Origin: Zwartia panacis
GTDB lineage: Bacteria; Pseudomonadota; Gammaproteobacteria; Burkholderiales; Burkholderiaceae_B
Direction: 5' to 3'
DNA length: 64,000 nucleotides
NCBI RefSeq assembly: GCF_030410395.1
Contig: NZ_JAUHHF010000011.1
Coordinates: 52,064 to 116,063, forward strand
The translations under genes were made by a program, and so were the position numbers. The notes below the pieces were generated by a model, which ran no database searches, was not told the DNA's origin, and worked only from the letters and a program-made list of their open reading frames with translations. Positions 25,152-32,836 of the stretch are shown piece after piece. Numbering within the stretch: position 1 is the first letter of the stretch; every line of letters starts with the position of its first letter.

Positions 25152-25178
25152 GGGAAAACGCTGATCAGGCGTTTTCCC
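25152..25178. terminator. Hairpin terminator at the crotonase/cupin junction
   Basis: A 10-bp stem GGGAAAACGC (25152-25161) / GCGTTTTCCC (25169-25178) with a short loop and TTTT after it on the plus strand. The right arm is inside the last codons of the minus-strand cupin gene. Confidence 0.75.
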
Positions 25179-25953
25179 TTTTAGGAAATTGCATCAGCAA
25201 GATCGCCACACCCTCTGCACTCGATTCGATGGCGGGTGCGGCTTCATCCGGAGCGACAAAGACCAGCGAGCGTTCGCTCGCCTGTTCTCCGTTGATTTGG
25301 CATTGGCCGCGCATCACGAGCCAATATTGGCCTCGACCGGTGTTGGGAGAGGGGCCGGTGATCGGCGTTTTGCCTGTCGTCTGATATAGCGTGCACAGCA
25401 GCCCATCTTCCTCGGCAGGGACGATGATCTGAGTCAGGACACCTTCGATGTGCTTGGGACCCTCGGCATCGCCAATCAGCGCGGGAATCGCACCCAGACC
25501 ATGCCGGTATGATTTCGTGCGGCCCTTGAGGGCCTCACGGTGTTCAGGCATCCAGCGTGCGCCAGGATCCCAACCATTTCGTAACGTGTAGTACTCGACA
25601 CCAGTGTGGTCTGCGTGAATTGGTGCATAGGGTGTGAACGCCATGGCATAGTGCACGGTCAGACCTTCAATAGGTTTGATGCCGAACTTGCCTTCACCTG
25701 ACATGAAAACTTGAAACTGGTCGGCTTGATGGTAGTGACCAGGAATCATGCTGTTCGCACCTTGCTCAACCAGAAATGCGATTGGTTCGAGTGGTGGGGG
25801 AAAGGCCTCGGGTGTTCTGGGAGGCAGGCCTTTTGCGCGGCGTTCAACAGAATTGATGCCTACATAGGATGAAATCCAGGTGTCAGTCCCATTCGGTAAG
25901 CGATAGTGATGGCGTTCATTGCGCGCTTGCTCTTTTGTGACAACGTTCGTCAT
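25165..25953 (-). CDS. Bicupin protein of unknown function
   Basis: A 262-residue cytosolic protein with two cupin barrels. The first has a possible metal site, PGHYHQADQFQVFMSGEG, followed by IHADHTGVEYY. The second (LVMRGQCQINGEQASERSLVF) has lost the His ligands. It vaguely recalls gentisate 1,2-dioxygenase-like bicupins, but I cannot assign an activity. It is the last gene of a minus-strand run MFS - thioesterase - cupin (23 bases after the thioesterase), and so may act in the breakdown of whatever the MFS protein imports. GGAG lies about 11 bases before the start. Confidence 0.75.
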   Translation of the reverse strand: MTNVVTKEQARNERHHYRLPNGTDTWISSYVGINSVERRAKGLPPRTPEAFPPPLEPIAFLVEQGANSMIPGHYHQADQFQVFMSGEGKFGIKPIEGLTVHYAMAFTPYAPIHADHTGVEYYTLRNGWDPGARWMPEHREALKGRTKSYRHGLGAIPALIGDAEGPKHIEGVLTQIIVPAEEDGLLCTLYQTTGKTPITGPSPNTGRGQYWLVMRGQCQINGEQASERSLVFVAPDEAAPAIESSAEGVAILLMQFPKRENA

Positions 25954-25976
25954 GAATGAAAGATCTCCAGTTTTAT

Positions 25977-26426
25977 TTAGAAGGTCTGCGCCGCCAGGCG
26001 GAAACTTTCCGGAACGGCAACGGGGCGCTGGGAGGCACGATTCACGCAGACATGCACGAACTGGCCTTGTGCGGCGGCCTCATCTGATTCGTCATTGAAT
26101 ACGGCGACTTCATAAGCGATCGAGCTGCGACCTAGGCGTCCGATTCGAACACCGACTTGAATCACGCCGGGCGAAGAGACCTGACGAAAATATCGACATT
26201 CGGAAGCGACGACCAGTGTTTGATATTCGCCAGCCAGGACTGTTCGCATCGAATGATGCATTAAAAAGCCATCGACAGCCGTATCGAAAAAGGAATAGTA
26301 GTGCGCGTTATTGATATGGCCGTAGGAGTCGTTGTCCGCCCAGCGTAGCGTAATGGTTTCAAAGTAATTGAAATCACGTCGCAAGAGTGGTGACGCACGT
26401 TTGGTGTCTGCAGTCTGATCATTCAT
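25977..26426 (-). CDS. 4-hydroxybenzoyl-CoA thioesterase-like acyl-CoA thioesterase
   Basis: A 149-residue hot-dog thioesterase that hydrolyses acyl-CoA. The 4HBT motif RWADNDSYGHINNAHYYSFF contains the catalytic Asp of this branch (at about residue 30) and the GHINNAHY helix start. The rest, VVASECRYFRQVSSPGVIQVGVRI, matches the family's strands. No signal peptide. It sits between the MFS gene (39 bases upstream) and the cupin gene (23 bases downstream) on the minus strand, so it is probably operonic with both. The acyl group is unknown. Confidence 0.88.
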   Translation of the reverse strand: MNDQTADTKRASPLLRRDFNYFETITLRWADNDSYGHINNAHYYSFFDTAVDGFLMHHSMRTVLAGEYQTLVVASECRYFRQVSSPGVIQVGVRIGRLGRSSIAYEVAVFNDESDEAAAQGQFVHVCVNRASQRPVAVPESFRLAAQTF

Positions 26427-26465
26427 CGCAAAATTCAGTCTTGGTGTGAGTGTTAAAAATTTTAA

Positions 26466-27755
26466 TCAGGCTGGTCTGTATTTTGTGGAAATCAGGCAAA
26501 GCGCAACAAATACGCTCAGACCTAGCCCCCAGGATAACCAAAGCACATTCGAGCCCCAGTCGGTGAGCGCCAGTCCGAATAAGAAGGGTGCGGCGGCTTG
26601 CGCAAATTTAGAGGGCATCATCAGCCACCCCTGCCTTTGTCCATAACCCTTTGTACCAAAAATCGCGAGGGGCAAGGTGCCGCGGGCAATAATCAGGATG
26701 CCGTTTCCGATACCGTGCAGGATCACAAACGCCATCGCGAAGGGCGCGCCAAAGGCCAGCAACAATGCACCGCCCACAGGATGCGTGAGCGCCGCCAGGC
26801 GAGTGCTGATCAGAGGGTGCCACCTGCGCATAAAAAAGAAATCGATCAAACGCCCCAAAACCTGGGAGGGACCGACCAGCGAGCCGATGGTAAAGGCCAG
26901 GGCAAGAGGTACGCCCATGCCTTCGAGCATGCGTGGCATGTGGATCATCAGGCCCATGCCAACGAAGGAGTTGGCGGCGAACACAAAGGCCAGCAAAAAA
27001 GCTGTGACCTTGCTGGGAATCGGCGCGGGGTCGGCTGGATTTGGCGGGGGCGATGCTGCGGTGGTCGCTGCGGTTACAGATGCGGTTACAGATGCGGTTA
27101 CAGATGCGGTGGCAGATGCAGTGACGGTTGCAGAGGGGTTTTTGGAGTTGTCCTGAGCCGAATCTTTCTGGAGCGCGAGTTCCGCGCTCGGAGTCAAAGG
27201 ACTCGGCAGTAACGCATTGAGAGGTAAACCGACCAATATGTGGACGCAGGCCCAAAACCAACATACGCCACTCCAGCCGAGCTTGGACTCGACGTAGACA
27301 GAGACCGTCCACGCAACAAAACTCGCGAAACCGGCGATCAGAGTGACGCCGGTGATGGGATTGCGCGAGCTTTTGCCAAACAACCGCACAATTGCCGAAA
27401 AAGCGACCTCGAAAAGCCCTGTGGCCATCCCCAGACCCAGTATGGCATAGGCGAAAAGCACGGACCACATGCCTTGAGCAAAGCCCAGACTCGTGAGTCC
27501 GAGTGCGAAGATCACATTGGACAGCATCAGCACGGGGCGTCCGCCAAAGCGATCCACGAGTTTGCCAGAGATGGGCCCCGCTAAAGCCGAAACACCCAGC
27601 GCTACGGAAAAACCGGCAAACAAAATGGCCGGGGACAGCGAAAGCTCCTGGCTCGCGGGCAGCGCGATGACGGCGGGAAGATAGTGCGCGCCGGCGCTAG
27701 CAATGACTTGGGCCGCGCCGGTGACGCTGACAGCGCGATAGATACGGGAGGACAT
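26466..27755 (-). CDS. MFS transporter with repeat-coded central loop
   Basis: A 429-residue major facilitator carrier with 12 hydrophobic segments (first at ~8-30; LSALAGPISGKLVDRFGGRP as the A-like motif). The central cytosolic loop between helices 6 and 7 is unusual: about 35 residues of Ala, Thr, Ser and Val coded by 12-base tandem repeats. The rest is ordinary. It is the first gene of the MFS-thioesterase-cupin run. The substrate is likely an organic acid; nothing in the sequence fixes it. Confidence 0.86.
   Translation of the reverse strand: MSSRIYRAVSVTGAAQVIASAGAHYLPAVIALPASQELSLSPAILFAGFSVALGVSALAGPISGKLVDRFGGRPVLMLSNVIFALGLTSLGFAQGMWSVLFAYAILGLGMATGLFEVAFSAIVRLFGKSSRNPITGVTLIAGFASFVAWTVSVYVESKLGWSGVCWFWACVHILVGLPLNALLPSPLTPSAELALQKDSAQDNSKNPSATVTASATASVTASVTASVTAATTAASPPPNPADPAPIPSKVTAFLLAFVFAANSFVGMGLMIHMPRMLEGMGVPLALAFTIGSLVGPSQVLGRLIDFFFMRRWHPLISTRLAALTHPVGGALLLAFGAPFAMAFVILHGIGNGILIIARGTLPLAIFGTKGYGQRQGWLMMPSKFAQAAAPFLFGLALTDWGSNVLWLSWGLGLSVFVALCLISTKYRPA
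27070..27117 (+). repeat. 12-bp tandem repeat inside the MFS gene
   Basis: Three exact copies of GCGGTTACAGAT (27070-27105) and one copy with two changes (27106-27117), with decayed copies beyond. Read on the minus strand it codes for repeated Thr-Ala-Ser-Val. The unit is a multiple of three, so copy-number change keeps the frame. Confidence 0.9.
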
Positions 27756-27818
27756 CGGATTGTTTAGACTGTCTCGGGGTTATTTTTTCCTTATTATCCA
27801 CTTTAAATGACTTAAAAA

Positions 27819-27838
27819 AACCTCGCGCGGGCGAGGTT
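27819..27838. terminator. Short hairpin in the 27.8 kb divergent gap
   Basis: AACCTCGC (27819-27826) / GCGAGGTT (27831-27838) with loop GCGG and an A run before it (27814-27820), which would be a T run for minus-strand transcripts. No minus-strand gene ends here, so it may insulate against antisense reading or lie in a leader. Confidence 0.4.
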
Positions 27839-27851
27839 GTGCGATTGAGTG

Positions 27852-27868
27852 CCAAGCTTTAAGCTTGG
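27852..27868. promoter_or_regulatory. 17-bp palindrome before the M20 operon
   Basis: CCAAGCTTTAAGCTTGG is a perfect palindrome about one central base, ending 26 bases before the ATG at 27895. Its place and symmetry fit an operator for a dimeric repressor; the regulator is not in the window. Confidence 0.4.
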
Positions 27869-27894
27869 GATGTCCTTTTTCTAGTGAGCCCCCC

Positions 27895-29292
27895 ATGAGC
27901 CGTCAGCAAGCCATTGATTTAGCCACCGCCTATTTTGATCAAGGTCAGTTTCAGGCCACCCTTGAACGCAGGGTCGCGATTCCGACGGAGAGTCAGGAGC
28001 CGGGCAAGATTCCGGTGCTCACTTCTTATCTCACCGATGAGCTCACGCCTTTGCTGACCAAGCTGGGCTTTGACTGCAAAATCGTACCGAATCCGATCGA
28101 AGGAGGGGCGCCTTTTCTGGTTGCGCGCCGGACCGAGCCGGAGGCAAATTTCACCGTATTGACTTATGGGCATGGCGATGTGGTCCGCGGATATGCTCCA
28201 CAGTGGCACGAGGGACTCGCACCCTGGACCTTGAGCATTCGTGGCGACCGTTGGTATGGGCGTGGCACAGCGGATAACAAAGGTCAACACACGATCAACC
28301 TCGCAGCACTCGAGCAGGTCATCACGGCGCGCCAGGGCAAGCTGGGCTACAACGTGACGTTGCTGATCGAGATGGGCGAAGAAATGGGCTCGCCCGGTTT
28401 GCGTGAAATGTGCACCCTGCACGGAGATCTGCTCAAGGCTGATCTCTTTCTCGCGTCCGATGGTCCTCGGGTGTCTGCATCGCGTCCAACACTGTTTCTG
28501 GGCTCGCGCGGAGCCTTTAATTTTGAATTGCGTTTGAATGTTCGCGATGGCGGTCATCACTCGGGTAACTGGGGTGGTTTGCTTAAAAATCCAGGTATCC
28601 GTCTTGCGCATGCGATTGCCTCCATGGTGGATGCGAAGGGACGCATACTCGTACCGAAATTGTTGCCCAGTTCGCTGCCTGACAATGTGCGTCGTGCATT
28701 GGCAAACATTCAAGTGGGCGGCGGTCCCAATGATCCTGAAATCGATCCAGACTGGGCCGAACCGGGACTCACGCCAACCGAGCGAGTCTTTGCCTGGAAT
28801 ACGTTTGAAACGCTTGCGTTTAAAACGGGCAATCCCGATGCACCCGTCAATGCGATTCCTGGTTATGCGATTGCCTTCTGCCAGCTGCGGTACGTCGTGG
28901 GCAGTGATAATGAAAATTTCCTCAAGCATATCCGTGAGCACCTGGATGCGCATGGTTTTACAGATGTTGAGGCTTTGCCAAGCCGAGGAGAGGCGGCAGA
29001 GGCCACGCGCTTGGACCCTGACAATGCCTGGGTAAAAATGGCCGCAGCTTCCATCACTCAGACGACAGGCAAAGACGTGGACGTCTTGCCAAACCTCGGC
29101 GGCACGCTGCCCAATGATGCGTTTTCAAAAATCCTGGCGCTGCCAACTGTCTGGGTGCCGCACTCTTATGCAGCGTGTTCGCAGCATGCTCCGAACGAAC
29201 ATATGCTGGGCTCGGTTGCGCGCGAATCCTTGCAACTGATGGCGGGTTTGTTTTGGGATCTTGGCGACAAGGGCGCAAAGATCGCGGCATGA
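27895..29292 (+). CDS. M20 family metallopeptidase
   Basis: A 465-residue zinc-dependent M20 peptidase/deacylase. Metal and catalytic residues are visible: His-x-Asp in TYGHGDVVRG, the bridging Asp in GRGTADNKGQH, catalytic Glu-Glu in EMGEEMGSPG, an Asp in FLASDGPR, and a late His in WVPHSYAACSQHAPNEH. The dimerisation domain (NFELRLNVRDGGHHSGNWGG) lies in the middle. No signal peptide, so cytosolic. Start 27895 (MSRQQAID) is chosen; an in-frame codon at 27865 would lie in the palindrome. Together with the downstream D-aminoacylase-like gene it suggests hydrolysis of N-acyl or peptide-like amides. Confidence 0.88.
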   Translation: MSRQQAIDLATAYFDQGQFQATLERRVAIPTESQEPGKIPVLTSYLTDELTPLLTKLGFDCKIVPNPIEGGAPFLVARRTEPEANFTVLTYGHGDVVRGYAPQWHEGLAPWTLSIRGDRWYGRGTADNKGQHTINLAALEQVITARQGKLGYNVTLLIEMGEEMGSPGLREMCTLHGDLLKADLFLASDGPRVSASRPTLFLGSRGAFNFELRLNVRDGGHHSGNWGGLLKNPGIRLAHAIASMVDAKGRILVPKLLPSSLPDNVRRALANIQVGGGPNDPEIDPDWAEPGLTPTERVFAWNTFETLAFKTGNPDAPVNAIPGYAIAFCQLRYVVGSDNENFLKHIREHLDAHGFTDVEALPSRGEAAEATRLDPDNAWVKMAAASITQTTGKDVDVLPNLGGTLPNDAFSKILALPTVWVPHSYAACSQHAPNEHMLGSVARESLQLMAGLFWDLGDKGAKIAA

Positions 29293-29355
29293 GACGCGAG
29301 CGAAGTTGCACTACCAATCGCAGCCTGAATTTCAATTTATCTGGAGTCGGAAGAG

Positions 29356-30816
29356 ATGAGCACACAATTTGATTTGCTGATTAAAAATGCTACGGTGATC
29401 GATGGCACAGGAGCGGATCGTTTCAAAGGCGATATTGGAATCAATGGCGACCGCATCGCGAAAATTGGCGATCTCTCAGGCTGTTCGGGAAAAAAAGAAA
29501 TCGATTTGAAGGGCCAGGTCGCCGCGCCAGGCTTCATCGATGCGCATACGCATGATGACCGCATGATGCTGTCCAGTCCCGAGATGACCCCAAAGGTCAG
29601 TCAGGGCGTGACGACCATTATCGGCGGGAACTGCGGCGTGTCGCTCGCACCGATGCCGCGCCCGATTCCGGATCCTGTGACGCCACCTTTGAATTTGCTT
29701 GATGATGTGGGTCACTGGTTTAAATATCGCAGCTTCGCGGAGTACCTGGATGCATTGCGCGCTGAACCCTCGACCACCAATCGTGCCATGCTGGTGGGTC
29801 ATACGACCTTGCGAGTCGCGACGATGGACGATCTGGAGAAGCCCGCCACACCTGCTCAGATCGAGCAGATGCGTGAGCTCGTGGTCGAAGCCATGCAGGC
29901 AGGCGCGATTGGCGTGTCGACAGGCTTGTTTTATGAGCCTGCCGTGGCGGCACCCACTGAGGAAGTCATCGAGATTTGTCGCCCTCTCAAAGAATACAAC
30001 GGTCTGTATTGCACACATATGCGCGATGAGGCGGATGGTGTGATGGACTCGCTCGAAGAGACATTCCGCATTGGTCGCGAGGTGGGTGTGCCGGTGGTGA
30101 TTTCGCACCACAAGGTGATTGGCGCCAAAAATTATGGGCGTTCGGATGAGACGCTCGAATTCATCCGCAAGAGCATGGCCAAGCAGCCGATCTGTCTGGA
30201 CTGTTACCCCTATACGGCGGGTTCAACTGTCTTGTCGATGAGCCGAGCGGTGACTTCCGCGCGCGTGATTGTCACATGGTCGAAAACCTTGCCCCAGTAT
30301 GCGGGTCAGGATCTGGACAAGATCGCTGAAAAAATGGGTGTGACACAAGAAGAGGCCGTCGAGCGTTTGTTACCTGCCGGAGCGATTTACTTTCGCATGG
30401 ACGAGGGCGATGTCCAGAAAATCATGCAGTTCGGTCCCACTATGATTGGATCCGATGGTTTGCCGCATGACGCTTCTCCGCACCCACGTTTGTGGTCGAC
30501 CTTTCCGCGCGTGCTGGGACACTACCGCCGTGGTCTGGGACTTTTCTCGCTGGAGACGGCGGTACATAAAATGACGGGACTGACGGCAGTCAATTTCGGA
30601 TTGACGGACCGTGGTGTATTGAAAGAGGGGGCATATGCCGATCTGACATTGTTCAACGAAGAAACGATCGACGAAGTGGCGACATACGAAAATCCAATCG
30701 CCATGGCGCGCGGCATCAACACTGTGATCGTGAACGGCGCCGTGGTCTGGGATCAGGGCAAGGCCACCGGCGCACGACCCGGCCGTGTCCTGTCCCGTCC
30801 CGCTGCGGCAAACTGA
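29356..30816 (+). CDS. N-acyl-D-amino-acid deacylase-like amidohydrolase
   Basis: A 486-residue amidohydrolase-superfamily enzyme of the D-aminoacylase/dihydroorotase-like type. Zinc-site residues: HTHDD at 64-68, Cys in GGNCGVS near 94 (the Cys ligand typical of D-aminoacylase), His in CTHMRDE and ISHHKV, and the catalytic Asp in GSDGLPHD. It should hydrolyse an N-acyl-D-amino acid or similar amide in the cytosol. GGAAGAG lies before the start. It lies 63 bases after the M20 gene and 20 bases before the DUF6817-like gene on the same strand. Confidence 0.9.
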   Translation: MSTQFDLLIKNATVIDGTGADRFKGDIGINGDRIAKIGDLSGCSGKKEIDLKGQVAAPGFIDAHTHDDRMMLSSPEMTPKVSQGVTTIIGGNCGVSLAPMPRPIPDPVTPPLNLLDDVGHWFKYRSFAEYLDALRAEPSTTNRAMLVGHTTLRVATMDDLEKPATPAQIEQMRELVVEAMQAGAIGVSTGLFYEPAVAAPTEEVIEICRPLKEYNGLYCTHMRDEADGVMDSLEETFRIGREVGVPVVISHHKVIGAKNYGRSDETLEFIRKSMAKQPICLDCYPYTAGSTVLSMSRAVTSARVIVTWSKTLPQYAGQDLDKIAEKMGVTQEEAVERLLPAGAIYFRMDEGDVQKIMQFGPTMIGSDGLPHDASPHPRLWSTFPRVLGHYRRGLGLFSLETAVHKMTGLTAVNFGLTDRGVLKEGAYADLTLFNEETIDEVATYENPIAMARGINTVIVNGAVVWDQGKATGARPGRVLSRPAAAN

Positions 30817-30836
30817 AAGAGCTTTGAGGATCACGC

Positions 30837-31928
30837 ATGACAACATCTTTACCCACCCTTGACCAGACTCAGCTCTCCAGAGCGATCAGCCTGCTCGACG
30901 AGGAGTGGCTGCAGCACGACCCAGACCTCGGTCCGGTCATGCCTCTTGTGCTGGGACGAGGTGTGGGTCAAGACTGGCACAAGGCAGGAACATTTCGTCA
31001 TCACCTGATTGGTGTGGCGCGCACGCTGACGCTATGGCAACAGCCCAAACATGTTCGTCAGTTGGGGCTGTTGCACAGCGTGTATGGAAATGCGCATGTG
31101 GATTTGATGAAGTTTGATCCTAAAAGTGAACGCGGCCGTTTGCAAGAGGCGGTTGGTGAGGACGCTGAACGCTTGATCCATTTGTTTTGCGTGATGTCGC
31201 GGATCGAGTTTTTGGGCGAATTGTTCAAGGGAAACCTGAAAAATGACGGAAGCTTAATCATTACGCTTCAGGGCGCGCCTTTTGAGTTGTCCGCCCGCGA
31301 TGTCGCAGCCTTCATTGTCGTGAGCATGGCTGACATTTGCGAGCAATGGTATAGCTGGCAAGATGACATCTATATGGGCTATCCGGATTACAAAGCCCAG
31401 CCCGCCCAGCAGCATTGGGCGGCGGCGCTTTGGCCCGGGCCCATGCGACCCACGACTTATCGCTGGGGTCAGATTTCGCGTTTAGGTCATTTTTTGCAAC
31501 ATCCTGCCCTGAAAAATCAATTGCCTCAGCCGCCCGTGTTTGATCACGGACGTCAGGTGATGGCGCCCGGTGATGAGGCTGCTGCTGCGGCTCTGTACTG
31601 GTCGGTTATGCAGCAAAGCCAGCCGTTGATGTCATCGGCCGCGACTGCGGCGGTGCTGGAACAAGCCATCAAGCTCAACCCTTGGGTCGCCGAGCCTTAC
31701 ATGGTGTTGTCGCAGCTACATATGACCGAGCGCAATTTTGATTTGGGTCGACAGTATGCCGAGGCTGGCGTGCAAACTGCGGCTTGCTGGGGAAATTCCT
31801 GGGATAAACGTATCGGTTGGGATGGCTGGATGTCCTGGGGTCGCGTGCTGCTGCAGTCGGCGCAGAAACGTCAGTGGCCTGAAACACTGAATAAGCTCAA
31901 CAACGTGGCATTGACGCCCGAGCACTGA
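30837..31928 (+). CDS. DUF6817-like (HD-like) protein with C-terminal TPR-like region
   Basis: A 363-residue cytosolic protein. The first ~175 residues look like DUF6817: TFRHHLIGVARTLTLW, then GLLHSVYGNAHVDL, EDAERLIHLF and a later FIVVSMADICEQW. The spaced His, His-Ser and Asp resemble an HD-type metal site; that is inference. The C-terminal ~110 residues (EQAIKLNPWVAEPYMVLSQL, then RNFDLGRQYAEAGV) look like tetratricopeptide helices. GAGGA lies 8 bases upstream of the start. Being third in the M20/D-aminoacylase run, it may modify or hydrolyse a product. I cannot name the reaction. Confidence 0.7.
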   Translation: MTTSLPTLDQTQLSRAISLLDEEWLQHDPDLGPVMPLVLGRGVGQDWHKAGTFRHHLIGVARTLTLWQQPKHVRQLGLLHSVYGNAHVDLMKFDPKSERGRLQEAVGEDAERLIHLFCVMSRIEFLGELFKGNLKNDGSLIITLQGAPFELSARDVAAFIVVSMADICEQWYSWQDDIYMGYPDYKAQPAQQHWAAALWPGPMRPTTYRWGQISRLGHFLQHPALKNQLPQPPVFDHGRQVMAPGDEAAAAALYWSVMQQSQPLMSSAATAAVLEQAIKLNPWVAEPYMVLSQLHMTERNFDLGRQYAEAGVQTAACWGNSWDKRIGWDGWMSWGRVLLQSAQKRQWPETLNKLNNVALTPEH

Positions 31929-31967
31929 TCGCGATCCACGAGTTGTTCAATCAGGGCAGTTTCAGGT

Positions 31968-32822
31968 TCAAAGCTCGACTATTTCCGCAGAACCGCTCAT
32001 GATCGGTTTGCATAATATTTTGTAGCCATCACTGTCAAAGCTGGGCGCTGTCAGATGCAGCGTCCGTGCTTCTTCGAGCGTCGCGACACTACCCAGATAA
32101 AACCAGTTGTTGACGACATGGATTTGTGTCTCGTCATCCAAACGCTCGATCAAGCCGATCGCACCCGGGTAGGGCCAGCAGATCACGCGTGTGTGCGACA
32201 AACTTTCAAGCAGTCGCGATCGGTGCGCAGCGCGAGATTCCTGACCATGACAGGCGCCGGCACATCGATTGAGCATCGCGCGAAAGCAAGGTCGATCCCC
32301 CGTGAGTTTTTCCAGACCGAGCACACTGAAACATAGCCGTTGTTCATCCGCAATATTCTTTAAAGCTTCGATCGCAGAATGTCGACTGGCATACAGACCA
32401 TACAAGTCTGGAGTGCTGGAAAAATCGATTTGATTGGAATAAACAATTTCGGGTTGATCGCCATCGAGTCGTACTGAACAGATATGACGACTACGTCGCA
32501 ACTTGTGATTAAAAAGGGGTTGTTGTTCTTTGATCAGTCTGGCTTCGAGCAAGAGCGCACCGATCTCTCCGGTCGTACGGATAAAGGAGATACTGTGTGT
32601 CTGCCGCAACATGCGGGCTTCATCTGCAGTGCGCAGATGAGACATGACGCGCGACCGTATATTGACGCTTTTGCCAATATAGAGCGGCAGATCGCCAGAT
32701 TCGCCGTGAAAAATATAGACTCCGGGCGTCGTGGGCAGATCGGCGATACGGTCTCGCAAGTGCGTCGGATATTCGTAGCCGAGCGTGGCGTCAAAATCCG
32801 GACGTCGCGAATTTCGTTTCAT
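31968..32822 (-). CDS. cho: Excinuclease Cho (UvrC-like GIY-YIG nuclease)
   Basis: A 284-residue UvrC homologue that makes the 3' incision in nucleotide excision repair. The GIY-YIG domain is at the start (TPGVYIFHGESGDLPLYIGKS), with the Arg of VNIRSRVMSHLR and the metal Glu in LLLEARLIKEQQPLFN. The rest is the Cho-specific part, with a Cys cluster (RPCFRAMLNRCAGACHG). It lacks the UvrC C-terminal nuclease and HhH domains, as Cho does. It starts 14 bases after the FAD oxidoreductase stop and has no good ribosome site, so it likely depends on coupling. The gene is the last of a minus-strand trio. Confidence 0.88.
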   Translation of the reverse strand: MKRNSRRPDFDATLGYEYPTHLRDRIADLPTTPGVYIFHGESGDLPLYIGKSVNIRSRVMSHLRTADEARMLRQTHSISFIRTTGEIGALLLEARLIKEQQPLFNHKLRRSRHICSVRLDGDQPEIVYSNQIDFSSTPDLYGLYASRHSAIEALKNIADEQRLCFSVLGLEKLTGDRPCFRAMLNRCAGACHGQESRAAHRSRLLESLSHTRVICWPYPGAIGLIERLDDETQIHVVNNWFYLGSVATLEEARTLHLTAPSFDSDGYKILCKPIMSGSAEIVEL

Positions 32823-32836
32823 GAGAGGGGTCAGAC

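Noticed and set aside
26608..27468. A 286-codon minus-strand frame inside the MFS gene
   Set aside because: It is a shifted frame of the MFS gene, with the same repeats giving Cys/Arg-rich sequence; no frameshift of the carrier is needed.
27919..28953. A 344-codon frame antisense to the M20 peptidase gene
   Set aside because: Same reason: the M20 metal residues are on the plus strand; the antisense peptide is Arg/His-rich and unlike any family.
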